Shown in pieces: positions 14,333 through 22,436 of a stretch of 22,436 bases of DNA. How positions within the stretch are numbered: position 1 is the first letter of the stretch; each line of letters begins with the position of its first letter. The position numbers were made by a program, and so were the translations under genes. Origin of the DNA: Veillonellaceae bacterium (GTDB lineage Bacteria > Bacillota > Negativicutes > Veillonellales > Veillonellaceae); the NCBI GenBank assembly GCA_900765165.1, contig CAAFQR010000064.1, positions 1 through 22,436 on the forward strand, read 5' to 3'. The notes below the pieces were generated by a model. The model saw only the letters and a program-made list of their open reading frames with translations, did no database searches and was not told the DNA's origin.

Positions 14333-16195
14333 TTAGTTTTTCTTATCGTCTTTAACTTCCGTGTATTCAGCATCAACTACATCGTCTTTGCTGTTATCAG
14401 CAGCCTGCTGACCCTGAGCAGCACCCTGTGCACCTGCGGCACCCTGAGCACCGGCAGCAGCCTGAGCCTGTTCGTACATCTTAGTGGACAATTCATACAA
14501 CGGTTTCGTTAATTCTTCGCTATCTTTCTTAATAGCTTCAATGTCGCCTTTTTCGATGGAGGCTTTTAATTTATCTTTAGCAGTCTTAACCTGTTCAAGA
14601 ACAGCAGCATCAGCTTTGCCTTCGAAGTCTTTAATTGCTTTTTCTGCCTGGTATACCAAGGAGTCAGCGTTGTTCTTAACTTCGATTTCTTCTTTCTTAG
14701 CTTTATCTTCAGCAGCATGTGCTTCAGCTTCCTTAACCATGCGGTCGATTTCGTCCTGGTTCAACCCGCCGGAAGAAGTGATGGTAATAGCCTGTTCTTT
14801 GCCAGTACCCAAGTCTTTAGCTTTTACGTTTACGATACCGTTAGCATCGATGTTGAAGGTAACTTCAATCTTCGGTACCCCACGCGGAGCTGCCGGGATG
14901 CCGGTCAATTCGAAACGACCCAAGGTCTTGTTGTCTTTAGCGAAGTCACGTTCACCCTGTAATACGTGGATATCTACGGACGGCTGGTTATCAGCAGCGG
15001 TGGAGAATACCTGGCTCTTAGAAGTCGGGATCGTGGTGTTGCGGTCGATGATGCGAGTGAATACACCGCCCATGGTTTCGATACCCAAGGACAACGGCGT
15101 AACGTCCAACAACAATACGTCTTTAACTTCGCCAACCAAAACGCCGCCCTGAATAGCAGCACCAACAGCTACGCATTCATCCGGGTTAACGCTCTTAGTC
15201 GGTTCTTTGCCCAAGATGCGTTTGATCGCTTCCTGAACAGCCGGGATACGGCTAGAACCACCAACCAACAAGATTTTGTCGATTTCGTTTACGCTCAAGC
15301 CGGAGTCAGCCAAAGCTTTACGAGTCGGTTCGATAGTAGCTTCAACCAAGTCGTGAGTCAATTCTTCGAATTTTGCACGAGTCAAGGTCAAATCCAAATG
15401 TTTCGGGCCCGTAGCATCAGCCGTGATGAACGGCAAGTTGATGTTCGTGCTCATAACGCCGGACAATTCAATCTTAGCTTTTTCAGCAGCTTCTTTTAAA
15501 CGCTGGTCAGCCATTTTATCGTTGGACAAGTCAATGCCCGTGTCTTTCTTGAATTCTTCAATCATCCAATTCATTACGCGCTGGTCGAAGTCATCGCCGC
15601 CTAAGTGGTTGTTACCGCTAGTTGCTTTAACTTCAAATACGCCGTCGCCTAATTCAAGGATGGACACGTCGAAGGTACCGCCGCCAAGGTCGAATACCAA
15701 AACTTTGCCTTCTTCGTCTTTATCTACGCCGTATGCCAAAGCAGCAGCGGTCGGTTCGTTGATAATACGCAATACTTCAAGACCTGCGATAGCACCGGCA
15801 TCTTTTGTTGCCTGACGCTGGCTGTCTGTGAAATAAGCCGGTACGGTGATAACGGCCTGAGATACAGTTTCACCTAAGTAAGCTTCTGCGTCAGCTTTCA
15901 ATTTCTGCAAAATCATAGCGGAAATTTCCTGCGGCGTGTAGCTCTTATCATCAATCGTTACTTTATAGTCAGTACCCATATGACGTTTAATAGAGGAAAT
16001 GGTGCGTTCCGGATTGGAAACAGCCTGACGTTTAGCCAACTGACCTACCAAACGTTCGCCGTTTTTAGCGAAACCTACAACGGACGGGGTCAAACGAGAA
16101 CCTTCCTGATTAGTGATAACGACGGGTTCGCCGCCTTCCATAACGGATACAACCGAGTTTGTGGTACCTAAGTCAATACCAATTACCTTTGCCAT
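14333..16195 (-). CDS. dnaK: Chaperone DnaK (Hsp70)
   Basis: The ATP-dependent Hsp70 folding chaperone. Its 620 residues start MAKVIGIDLGTTNSVVSVM. The ATPase domain contains VPAYFTDSQRQATKDAG, NEPTAAALAYG and DLGGGTFDVSIL, and a second phosphate site LVGGSSRIPAVQ. The DVTPLSLGIET linker leads into the substrate-binding domain and the helical lid. The tail has GAAGAQGAA repeats and ends VVDAEYTEVKDDKKN, close to the usual EEVD-like bacterial tail. AGGAGG precedes the ATG. The 63-nt gap from grpE contains no second CIRCE, so it depends on the hrcA promoter as far as I can see. Confidence 0.99.
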   Translation of the reverse strand: MAKVIGIDLGTTNSVVSVMEGGEPVVITNQEGSRLTPSVVGFAKNGERLVGQLAKRQAVSNPERTISSIKRHMGTDYKVTIDDKSYTPQEISAMILQKLKADAEAYLGETVSQAVITVPAYFTDSQRQATKDAGAIAGLEVLRIINEPTAAALAYGVDKDEEGKVLVFDLGGGTFDVSILELGDGVFEVKATSGNNHLGGDDFDQRVMNWMIEEFKKDTGIDLSNDKMADQRLKEAAEKAKIELSGVMSTNINLPFITADATGPKHLDLTLTRAKFEELTHDLVEATIEPTRKALADSGLSVNEIDKILLVGGSSRIPAVQEAIKRILGKEPTKSVNPDECVAVGAAIQGGVLVGEVKDVLLLDVTPLSLGIETMGGVFTRIIDRNTTIPTSKSQVFSTAADNQPSVDIHVLQGERDFAKDNKTLGRFELTGIPAAPRGVPKIEVTFNIDANGIVNVKAKDLGTGKEQAITITSSGGLNQDEIDRMVKEAEAHAAEDKAKKEEIEVKNNADSLVYQAEKAIKDFEGKADAAVLEQVKTAKDKLKASIEKGDIEAIKKDSEELTKPLYELSTKMYEQAQAAAGAQGAAGAQGAAQGQQAADNSKDDVVDAEYTEVKDDKKN

Positions 16196-16258
16196 AATAC
16201 ATGACCTCCTAATTTATCTTGTTTATTCTAATATATGTCAACGTCCAAAGCCGAAGCC

Positions 16259-16852
16259 TTAGCCGTTATGTACTACCTTAACCATAGCCGGGCGAACGGT
16301 TTTGCCGTCCACCGTGTAGCCGGTCTGAAGCACTTCACACACCGTGTCGTCTTCGTATTCATCGGATTCAACACGCATGATAGCCTGATGGAAATTCGGG
16401 TCGAAGGGCTGACCAACTGCTTCAATGGTGGCCAAACCGTGTTTTTTCAACATGTCCATCAAATTCTGATGAATCATCACAAAGCCATCGAGGAAGGCTT
16501 TCGTTTCATCCGTCGCCGGCGCACTTAAAGCGCGTTCAAAATTATCCAACACCGGGAACAAATCCTTCATCACGTCAGCCTTTACAAAGCTGGCCAACTG
16601 GTCTTTTTCCTGGTTGGTGCGTCGTTTGAAATTATCAAAATCGGCTTGGAGACGAACGTAACGATTTTCTGCTTCCTTCAACGCAGTTTCTGCAGCAACT
16701 ACATCCGCTTGAATCGCTTCTTCCGTTACCGTTTCCTCTGCCTGTGCCTCCGTAGCGCCTTCCGTTGCCGCATTAGCAGCTTCCTGCGCCTTTGCTTCGT
16801 CAGCAGCCTTCGTTTCCTCCGTGCTCTTTGCTTTTACTTCTTCGTTTGCCAT
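16259..16852 (-). CDS. grpE: Nucleotide exchange factor GrpE
   Basis: GrpE releases ADP from DnaK and so resets the chaperone cycle. It has 197 residues. The first 50 are acidic and low-complexity (Glu/Ala/Thr). The coiled-coil dimerisation helix follows (about 51-90) with RYVRLQADFDNFKRRTNQEK, then the four-helix part LFPVLDNFERAL. The C-terminal beta domain carries GQPFDPNFHQAI, CEVLQTGYTVDGKTVRPAMV. The GAGGTGAT site overlaps the hrcA stop codon 14 nt upstream, which points to translational coupling with hrcA. Confidence 0.97.
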   Translation of the reverse strand: MANEEVKAKSTEETKAADEAKAQEAANAATEGATEAQAEETVTEEAIQADVVAAETALKEAENRYVRLQADFDNFKRRTNQEKDQLASFVKADVMKDLFPVLDNFERALSAPATDETKAFLDGFVMIHQNLMDMLKKHGLATIEAVGQPFDPNFHQAIMRVESDEYEDDTVCEVLQTGYTVDGKTVRPAMVKVVHNG

Positions 16853-16866
16853 TGTGAGAAATCACC

Positions 16867-17892
16867 TCATTTTTTGCTTTTTGCCAAAGCTTCTATAAAT
16901 TCTTGCATATACGATAAAATACCGATTATACGTGCATACTCCATACGCGTCGGACCTAGGATCGCCAAGGTACCGATGCGGTCCTTTTTATCTGTGAAAT
17001 CAGCCTGTATTACGCTTAAATTCCTAAGCGGTTCTGCTTCATTTTCACTACCGATGGTAATGTTAATGCCGCGCCCTTCCGGATGCTCTTTCTTACCAAG
17101 TAAGGTGCTCAGCTGATCTTGCTGTTCCAATAAGGAAAGGATTGGCTGAACTCGTTTGATATCTTGGAATTCCGGTTGTTCCAGTAACTCCGTCGTACCT
17201 ACTGAGTAGAAAAGCTTCCGTTTCGCTACGGCTCGATACAAGCCTTCGGCGAGGACGGCTAACACTTCCTTCGGTCCTTCAATGACGCGGATGGTTGATT
17301 TCAAAGATGTTAAGGTTAACTCACCAATGCGCACATCTTTAAGCGCATTGCCGAATTTCAACGCCATGCTAGTCAGTACATCGTCTGGAACAGCTTCCTT
17401 AAAATACAGTGGCTCGTTGTCCAAAGCCCCTTGATTAGTAACGACAACCGTAACGGCGCGATGCGTATCAACGGGCAAGATATGAACAAATTTCAATACT
17501 GACATATCGTGAGCCGGTGCTAAAAACAAACTCATGTTGTGGCTGGTCTGTGAAATCAGCTTGGCCACATCAAGGAAAAAATCTTCAAAGGTTACCGGTT
17601 TTTCATGCCAAAGCCGGTTAATCTGTTCTGCATCTTCGCGCGTTGTGCCTGTCGAATGCAACATCGAATCTACATAAAATCGATACCCTTTAGCCGAAGG
17701 AATTCGCCCAGCCGACGTATGTGGCTGTTCCAAATACCCTTCCTCTTCTAGGTCGGACATTTCGTTACGCACCGTTGCGGAACTGATACCCAAATTATAA
17801 TTTTTAGCTAAGGTACGGGACCCAACGGGCTCCGCGGACTTTATGTAATCCTGAATAATGGCGTGTAAGATGCGTTGTTTTCTTTCATCCAT
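16867..17892 (-). CDS. hrcA: Heat-inducible transcription repressor HrcA
   Basis: HrcA binds the CIRCE operator and represses the heat-shock operon; its activity depends on the chaperone system. With the ATG at 17892 it has 341 residues, the normal length. An N-terminal winged helix (about 1-75) includes ILHAIIQDYIKSAEPVGSRT and GISSATVRNEMSDLEEEGYL, with PHTSAGRIPSAKGYRFYVD just after it. The dimerisation and inserted domains follow. The GAGGTG site is 5 nt before this ATG; an in-frame GTG 6 nt further up overlaps the site and is unlikely. It is the first gene of the operon, and CIRCE lies in its leader, so it represses itself. Confidence 0.98.
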   Translation of the reverse strand: MDERKQRILHAIIQDYIKSAEPVGSRTLAKNYNLGISSATVRNEMSDLEEEGYLEQPHTSAGRIPSAKGYRFYVDSMLHSTGTTREDAEQINRLWHEKPVTFEDFFLDVAKLISQTSHNMSLFLAPAHDMSVLKFVHILPVDTHRAVTVVVTNQGALDNEPLYFKEAVPDDVLTSMALKFGNALKDVRIGELTLTSLKSTIRVIEGPKEVLAVLAEGLYRAVAKRKLFYSVGTTELLEQPEFQDIKRVQPILSLLEQQDQLSTLLGKKEHPEGRGINITIGSENEAEPLRNLSVIQADFTDKKDRIGTLAILGPTRMEYARIIGILSYMQEFIEALAKSKK

Positions 17893-17908
17893 AGTCACAC
17901 CTCATCTG

Positions 17909-17935
17909 TTAGCACTCACTACTATCGAGTGCTAA
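17909..17935 (-). promoter_or_regulatory. CIRCE operator
   Basis: The exact consensus inverted repeat TTAGCACTC (17909-17917), 9 nt, GAGTGCTAA (17927-17935). It lies just downstream of the hrcA -10 box, where bound HrcA blocks initiation. It is the only copy seen in the window. Confidence 0.99.
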
Positions 17936-17946
17936 TCACAGGTATA

Positions 17947-17974
17947 ATAATATCACAATACGTCAAAATGTCAA
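17947..17974 (-). promoter_or_regulatory. hrcA operon promoter
   Basis: TTGACA (17969-17974) and TATTAT (17947-17952) on the minus strand, 16 nt apart. The start should fall close to the CIRCE repeat. This is a housekeeping-type promoter under HrcA repression. Confidence 0.8.
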
Positions 17975-18051
17975 GAAAATATTTCTCAAAAAATTCCTGA
18001 AGATTCAGATAATTACTGATTAGTCAAAAAAAGACAAAGTCAAAGTCAACA

Positions 18052-18648
18052 TCAACGGTTTTCAAAGGGATTGCCTAAACGTTCTAAGCAATGGTCAAAC
18101 TTTTCTTTGGGCATAGCATTGTCGGCGTACCATTTTAATAAAAATTCAATCTTTTCTTTGGCTTCATCCGGCTGCAAGCCCTTTAACAGCACCTGTCCCG
18201 CTTTGGGACGATTGCCGCTTTTACCGCCGGCCACTAATACAAAACCATCCGGCATTCCGTAAACGCCAATATCCTTAATCATCGATTCGGCGCAGCAACG
18301 CGTGCAACCGCTAATACCAATACGAACCTTGTTAGGCATGGTAGCGCCAAAGTACTGATCGTCAATGGCCTTCCCCAGTGGTATGGTCTGCATAAAGGCA
18401 TGGCTGCAACCATCGGTACCCTGACAAGCTACTACCGAGTTGACCGCGTTATGCAATACCTGATGCACGCCTTCCGGCAAGCGGCCGATAATCTCCTGTT
18501 TTGCTTCTTTAGTAATATCATAAATCTGAATGCCCGTTACGACTACGCGAATCTTGCCGTTAAATTCATCGGCTAAATCCATAATCTGGTGTAACTGGTC
18601 ACGAGAAAATTCACTGAACAAAGAATGTAAAATAATCGAAGTTTTCAT
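18052..18648 (-). CDS. Small nitrite/sulfite reductase-like sirohaem-4Fe-4S domain protein
   Basis: A 198-residue protein with the full cluster motif of sulfite and nitrite reductases: Cys75-x5-Cys81 (ACQGTDGCSH) and Cys115-x3-Cys119 (ISGCTRCCAES), followed by DIGVYG. This matches a single ferredoxin-like half-domain plus the sirohaem/4Fe-4S domain. Assimilatory enzymes of this fold are about 500 residues or more, so this is one of the small stand-alone versions found in anaerobes. Its substrate is not known. It is not fused to a flavin or NAD domain, and no sirohaem synthesis or sulfate genes are in the window. AAAGGAG lies 9 nt before the ATG, and it has its own promoter at 18688-18717. It seems to be monocistronic. 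Confidence 0.82.
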   Translation of the reverse strand: MKTSIILHSLFSEFSRDQLHQIMDLADEFNGKIRVVVTGIQIYDITKEAKQEIIGRLPEGVHQVLHNAVNSVVACQGTDGCSHAFMQTIPLGKAIDDQYFGATMPNKVRIGISGCTRCCAESMIKDIGVYGMPDGFVLVAGGKSGNRPKAGQVLLKGLQPDEAKEKIEFLLKWYADNAMPKEKFDHCLERLGNPFENR

Positions 18649-18687
18649 AATTATAGTTTCTCCTTTACTACATCATCTCTTGTTCGT

Positions 18688-18717
18688 AGCATATCATGAG
18701 AAAAAAGAAGGCGTCAA
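18688..18717 (-). promoter_or_regulatory. Promoter of the sulfite reductase-like gene
   Basis: TTGACG (18712-18717) and TATGCT (18688-18693) on the minus strand with 18 nt between, about 40 nt before the ATG. Confidence 0.5.
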
Positions 18718-18750
18718 ACAAACTAACTTTCATGATTAAAACCGAAAATA

Positions 18751-18795
18751 CAAAACAAAAAAGAGACGTACTGCAAAACTTGCAATACATCTCTT
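18751..18795 (-). terminator. tRNA-Ala terminator
   Basis: A 16-bp stem (18761-18776 with 18780-18795, two G-U pairs), a 3-nt loop and TTTTTTGTTTTG on the minus strand. It is 8 nt after the tRNA 3' end. Confidence 0.88.
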
Positions 18796-18803
18796 CATTA
18801 GCT

Positions 18804-18879
<76 letters not shown>

Positions 18880-18903
18880 ATGTGTTCCATGCGTTATGGA
18901 AAA

Positions 18904-18933
18904 ATTTTACTAAAAAATCATGGGTGTTGTCAA
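18904..18933 (-). promoter_or_regulatory. tRNA-Ala promoter
   Basis: TTGACA (18928-18933) and TAAAAT (18904-18909) on the minus strand, 18 nt apart, beginning a few bases after the hemW stop codon. Confidence 0.6.
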
Positions 18934-18938
18934 CTGTT

Positions 18939-20180
18939 TTATTCTATAAACTCTTCGAACACATGGTTCCCATACTTCGCCCCTTTATCCGTCAATGTCC
19001 AAGCCGGTTTATCGGCTGTGCCCCATTCCGATGTTTGTAGCAGACCATCTCGGACTAGCCGTTCGATAATAGCTCCATAGCGTTCTACGACGGTTTCTCC
19101 AAAGCGTTCTTTGTAGAGTTTGCTCTGCAGGCCCCATTTGGTACGTAACGCTAAGAAGCAGAAATCTTCTCGTGCTTCTCGGGGTGTGACGATACGCCGT
19201 TCCACATGAGGCAAGCGTCCTTCGCGAATGGCTTGAATATACGGCACAACCAGCGGTTCGTTACCGCGACGCACCGATTGATATAGCGAATGCGCCCCGC
19301 AGCCAAAGCCTAGGTAGTCACCATAGTGCCAATATCGTGTATTGTGACGGCTATAGGCACCGTTTCGAGCGAAGTTTGAAATTTCATAGCGTTCAAAGCC
19401 TCGCAAAGCGAGCTGTTCTAGCATGGTATCATACATGAGCTCCGCTTCGTCTTCGTCAGGCAATGAAATGACACCGGTACGGACTTGCTTTTCTAGGTTC
19501 GTACCTTCTTCCAGTTGGAGCCCATAAATGGAAATGTGGTCTACCGGCAATGCTTCGAGGCGCTGAATATTAGCTTTCAGTTGATCGATAGTTTGCCCTG
19601 GTAACGCATAGATCAAATCGCCACTAATGTGTGGAAAGCCTACAGCAGCCGCATCAGTCACAGCTTGCACCGCTTCTTCCGCTGTATGGCCGCGCCGCAA
19701 AATGGCCAGCGACGGTTCATCAAAGGTCTGAATGCCAAAGCTGATGCGGTTAATTCCTAACTGGCGCAGATACTGAAGATACGGACGTGTTATTTCACCG
19801 GGATTGGCTTCCGTAGTAATCTCTGCCGCATCATCAATGTGATACAGCGAACGTAAGGCGCCAAAAAGCTTCTCCCAGTGCGCTTCCGACAACTGCGTTG
19901 GCGTACCGCCGCCGAAGTAGACACTGCGCACCGGCGCGGTCGTACTATCCGGATACGCTTCGGCCCAAAGCGTCATTTCACGGATTAAGGCGTCTACATA
20001 ATCGTCGTAATACGCCTCCAGTCCCTCGTAGGACGCGAAGTCACAATAGGAACATTTTTTGCGACAAAAAGGGATATGAAGATAAATCCCCATATCCCTG
20101 CTTGCCCACATCGCCAGGTTATGGGCGTCACTAGTCGCTGTTGAAAACGGCTGCGACGCCGGTTTGGTTGATGTAGTCAT
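18939..20180 (-). CDS. hemW: Radical SAM haem chaperone HemW
   Basis: HemW (formerly called coproporphyrinogen III oxidase-like) binds haem and hands it to target proteins. The radical-SAM motif CRKKCSYCDF (Cys39, Cys43, Cys46 counted from the ATG at 20180) has the CxxxCxxC spacing. It is followed by YFGGGTPTQLS, NRISFGIQTF, LIYALPGQT and the HemW C-terminal domain. True oxygen-independent coproporphyrinogen oxidase HemN has extra N-terminal residues and a further cysteine pattern not seen here. I chose the ATG at 20180 because AAGGAG lies 7 nt upstream; the upstream ATG at 20201 falls inside lepA and lacks a site. The gene starts 10 nt after the lepA stop, and the site overlaps that stop, so the two are coupled. 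Confidence 0.93.
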   Translation of the reverse strand: MTTSTKPASQPFSTATSDAHNLAMWASRDMGIYLHIPFCRKKCSYCDFASYEGLEAYYDDYVDALIREMTLWAEAYPDSTTAPVRSVYFGGGTPTQLSEAHWEKLFGALRSLYHIDDAAEITTEANPGEITRPYLQYLRQLGINRISFGIQTFDEPSLAILRRGHTAEEAVQAVTDAAAVGFPHISGDLIYALPGQTIDQLKANIQRLEALPVDHISIYGLQLEEGTNLEKQVRTGVISLPDEDEAELMYDTMLEQLALRGFERYEISNFARNGAYSRHNTRYWHYGDYLGFGCGAHSLYQSVRRGNEPLVVPYIQAIREGRLPHVERRIVTPREAREDFCFLALRTKWGLQSKLYKERFGETVVERYGAIIERLVRDGLLQTSEWGTADKPAWTLTDKGAKYGNHVFEEFIE

Positions 20181-20190
20181 GGTGAACTCC

Positions 20191-21993
20191 TTATTTGTCA
20201 TCCACTTTTAAAATCGCCATGAACGCTTCCTGCGGAATTTCTACGCTACCAACGGCCTTCATGCGCTTCTTGCCTTCCTTCTGTTTTTCCAGCAATTTAC
20301 GCTTACGAGTAATATCGCCGCCATAGCACTTCGCCAACACGTCCTTGCGCCATGCTTTAACCGTTTCGCGGGCCACGATTTTGTTGCCTACTGCAGCCTG
20401 AATCGGAATTTCGAACATCTGACGCGGGATGAGTTCCTTCAGCTTTTCAGCCAACGCACGACCACGCGCTGCGGCACGATCCTTGTGAACGATAATGCTG
20501 AGCGCATCCACCGGGTCGCCATTCAACAAAATATCCATCTTCACCATCGGCGAAGTCTGGTAATCGATGAGCTCATAATCCAAGGATGCATAGCCCTTCG
20601 TAGCGGATTTCAGCTTATCGAAGTAATCGTAAATAATCTCACTCAGCGGCAAGTGATATACCAAGGAAACGCGGGTTTCGTCCAAGTATTCCATGGTCTG
20701 GTATTCGCCGCGTTTTTCCTGAGATAATTCCATAATAGCGCCTACGTAGTCCTTCGGCACGATGGTCGTCGCCTTTACGTACGGTTCCTGAATATGGTCG
20801 ATTTCCGTCGGTGGCGGTAATTTGGACGGGTTGTCGATTTCCAGCATTTCCCCGTTCGTCTTGAACACCTTGTAGTTTACGCTCGGTGCCGTCGTAATAA
20901 GCGACAAGTTATATTCGCGTTCCAAGCGTTCCTGGATAACATCCATGTGCAACAGGCCGAGGAAACCGCAACGGAAACCAAAGCCTAAGGCGATGGACGT
21001 TTCCGGTTCGTATTCAAGGGCTGCGTCGTTCAGGTTCAATTTTTCGAGAGCGTCGCGTAAGTTATCGTAGTCCTTGCTGTCCGTCGGATACAAGCCGCAA
21101 TACACCATGGAAACGGCCTTGCGGTAACCCGGTAACGGTTCCGCTGCCGGATTGTCAGCCTTCGTAATCGTATCGCCTACATGGCAATCGCGCACGTTCT
21201 TGATGCTAGCTGCCACGCAACCTACGGCGCCACAGCCTAATTCATCAACAGGCAACAAATTCGGCGTAAACACGCCCAGCTCTGTCACTTCAAAATCCTT
21301 ATTGTCGTGCATCATGCGGATAATATCACGCTTCTTGATGGTCCCTTCTTTAACGCGCACATAGGCAATAGCGCCTTTGTAGGAGTCAAAGCGAGAGTCA
21401 AAGATCAAAGCGCGCGTCGGTTGGTCGGCCTTATCCGGCGGTGCCGGCACGCGTTCAACAATGGCTTCCAAAATATCCTGAATGCCGATACCCGACTTAG
21501 CACTGGCTAAAATCGCGTCGGATGCGTCGAGACCGATAATGTCTTCGATTTCTCGTTTTACCCGTTCCGGATCGGCGCTGGGTAAGTCGATTTTGTTAAT
21601 AACCGGGATGATTTCCAAATCGTGTTCCAATGCCAAGTACACGTTAGCCAACGTCTGTGCTTCAACGCCTTGCGCCGCATCAACGACGAGGAGCGCCCCT
21701 TCACAAGCCGCCAACGAGCGCGAAACTTCGTAGCTAAAGTCTACGTGGCCCGGTGTGTCGATTAAGTTTAACGTATATTGCTTGCCGTCCTTTGCCGTGT
21801 GCAGCAAACGAACGGACTGCGCTTTAATAGTAATGCCCCGTTCTCGTTCCAAATCCATGGAGTCCAGAACCTGCGCTTCCATTTCACGCTTGGTCAATGT
21901 CCCAGTGGCTTCGATAAGTCGGTCTGCCAAGGTCGATTTACCGTGGTCAATATGGGCAATGATGCAGAAATTACGAATGTGTTCAGTGGACAT
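20191..21993 (-). CDS. lepA: Elongation factor 4 (LepA)
   Basis: A ribosome-bound GTPase of 600 residues, the standard length. The G domain has AHIDHGKST (G1, residues 13-21), RERGITI (G2), DTPGHVDF (G3), NKIDLP (G4) and SAKSG (G5). The elongation-factor domains follow, and the LepA-specific C-terminal domain includes RQMFEIPIQAAVG, AKCYGGDITRKRKLLEKQK and KKRMKAVGSVEIPQEAF. It is implicated in translation and 30S biogenesis under stress. AGGAGA precedes the ATG, and a promoter lies at 22050-22079. It is the first gene of a lepA-hemW pair. Confidence 0.98.
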   Translation of the reverse strand: MSTEHIRNFCIIAHIDHGKSTLADRLIEATGTLTKREMEAQVLDSMDLERERGITIKAQSVRLLHTAKDGKQYTLNLIDTPGHVDFSYEVSRSLAACEGALLVVDAAQGVEAQTLANVYLALEHDLEIIPVINKIDLPSADPERVKREIEDIIGLDASDAILASAKSGIGIQDILEAIVERVPAPPDKADQPTRALIFDSRFDSYKGAIAYVRVKEGTIKKRDIIRMMHDNKDFEVTELGVFTPNLLPVDELGCGAVGCVAASIKNVRDCHVGDTITKADNPAAEPLPGYRKAVSMVYCGLYPTDSKDYDNLRDALEKLNLNDAALEYEPETSIALGFGFRCGFLGLLHMDVIQERLEREYNLSLITTAPSVNYKVFKTNGEMLEIDNPSKLPPPTEIDHIQEPYVKATTIVPKDYVGAIMELSQEKRGEYQTMEYLDETRVSLVYHLPLSEIIYDYFDKLKSATKGYASLDYELIDYQTSPMVKMDILLNGDPVDALSIIVHKDRAAARGRALAEKLKELIPRQMFEIPIQAAVGNKIVARETVKAWRKDVLAKCYGGDITRKRKLLEKQKEGKKRMKAVGSVEIPQEAFMAILKVDDK

Positions 21994-22049
21994 AATTTTC
22001 TATCTTCTCCTATCACAGTGATATGTATAAGTTCATTTGTTTACTCTTA

Positions 22050-22079
22050 AGTATACCATAGGAATGGCGCTTTCTGCAA
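22050..22079 (-). promoter_or_regulatory. lepA-hemW promoter
   Basis: On the minus strand TTGCAG (22074-22079) and TATACT (22050-22055) are 18 nt apart, with TG one base before the -10 box (extended -10). It lies about 57 nt before the lepA ATG. Confidence 0.6.
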
Positions 22080-22086
22080 AAGCCCT

Positions 22087-22126
22087 TTGTGAAATAAACC
22101 ACCTCAGCCACAGCTTTATTTCACAA
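22087..22126. repeat. Inverted repeat between divergent genes
   Basis: A perfect 12-bp repeat, TTGTGAAATAAA (22087-22098) and its complement (22115-22126), with a 16-nt centre. It sits between the divergent promoters of lepA and the gene at 22270. There is no T tract in the right place for a terminator, so it could be an operator. Function unknown. Confidence 0.5.
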
Positions 22127-22187
22127 GTCCCAAAGTCCCTTCGGCTATTCTAAAAAACAGATGAAGTTTATATTGCAATATTCGTAT

Positions 22188-22216
22188 TCGTCAAATGTGC
22201 CACCGTCAAGTATAAT
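22188..22216 (+). promoter_or_regulatory. Promoter of the divergent secreted-protein gene
   Basis: TCGTCA (22188-22193), 17 nt, TATAAT (22211-22216), about 53 nt before the ATG at 22270. The -10 box is perfect and the -35 is weak (4 of 6). Confidence 0.5.
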
Positions 22217-22269
22217 TAAGATATAAAGTATTTCGATTAGTAATTAATTTCGTAAAGGATGTGACAACT

Positions 22270-22436
22270 ATGCTACGTTCACTATGGAAAAAAGTTTTAC
22301 TATTCGCCCTCTTACCGGCTACTGTGTTTGCTGCTAACCAGAATATGGTGCAAACTGGCAATGGCTACGACATCCAGTACCCGCTCGTATACTTAGCCAA
22401 CGAAAAAGCGCAGACCGCCATTAATACGGATATTGG
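22270..22436 (+). CDS. Secreted protein, possibly DUF3298/RsiV-like; 5' end only
   Basis: The ATG at 22270 is preceded by AAAGGATGTGA at a suitable distance. The 55 visible residues start with a signal peptide (MLRSLWKKVLLFALLPATVFAA, cleavage after VFA). They continue into NGYDIQYPLVYLANEKAQTA and INTDI. The 'tYP.v..l.n..aq..IN.di' pattern resembles the start of DUF3298/DUF4163 extracytoplasmic domains as in RsiV-type proteins, but too little is visible to be sure. The gene is cut by the window edge. It is divergent from lepA. Confidence 0.6.
   Translation, partial: MLRSLWKKVLLFALLPATVFAANQNMVQTGNGYDIQYPLVYLANEKAQTAINTDI

Noticed and set aside
17936..18051. Terminator for the sulfite reductase-like gene
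   Set aside because: A T7 tract exists on the minus strand near 18025, but I could not find a convincing stem before it.

Overview
This window is a piece of low-to-mid GC bacterial chromosome, most likely from a Bacillota (Firmicutes) species. The evidence is a heat-shock operon in Firmicute order (hrcA-grpE-dnaK-dnaJ-prmA-rsmE-mtaB) with a CIRCE operator, followed by a HIT gene, rpsU and yqeY, and preceded by hemW and lepA, all with strong AGGAGG-type ribosome binding sites. A Negativicutes (Veillonella/Megasphaera-like) host is my best guess, but it rests on general resemblance and not on a diagnostic marker. Apart from the truncated genes at the two edges, every gene is on the minus strand.

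Layout. 1-264 is the 3' end of a DJ-1/PfpI-family gene (+). 265-935 has no gene and carries two nested fold-back structures. 936-1931 is a lone tyrosine recombinase with a dif-like palindrome directly upstream. 2008-5814 is a four-gene unit read leftwards: a secreted protein of unknown function, broken by an in-frame TAG, then thiD, thiM and thiE (thiamine salvage). 5815-6869 is about 1 kb without a gene. It holds the promoter of the secreted-protein gene, a terminator, a block of about 450 nt that looks like a structured RNA, a third nested fold-back, and the glnA terminator. 6870-8762 is a long glutamine synthetase. 8922-17892 is the stress and translation block. It is driven by a TTGACA-type promoter overlapped by CIRCE at the hrcA end, and by a second, perfect consensus promoter before rpsU-yqeY. 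18052-18648 is a small sirohaem/4Fe-4S (sulfite-reductase-like) protein, 18804-18879 is tRNA-Ala(GGC), and 18939-21993 is lepA-hemW. From 22270 a divergent gene for a secreted, possibly DUF3298-like, protein begins and runs off the window.

Functional themes. The core genes cover protein quality control (HrcA, GrpE, DnaK, DnaJ), ribosome maintenance and modification (PrmA, RsmE, bS21, LepA), tRNA modification (MtaB), haem chaperoning (HemW), nitrogen assimilation (GS) and thiamine salvage. They are ordinary. The unusual content is in the intergenic and accessory parts: the candidate structured RNA at about 6010-6500, three fold-back elements with the same geometry but different sequences, the recombinase with an adjacent palindromic crossover-like site, and the TAG-interrupted secreted protein at the head of the thiamine operon.
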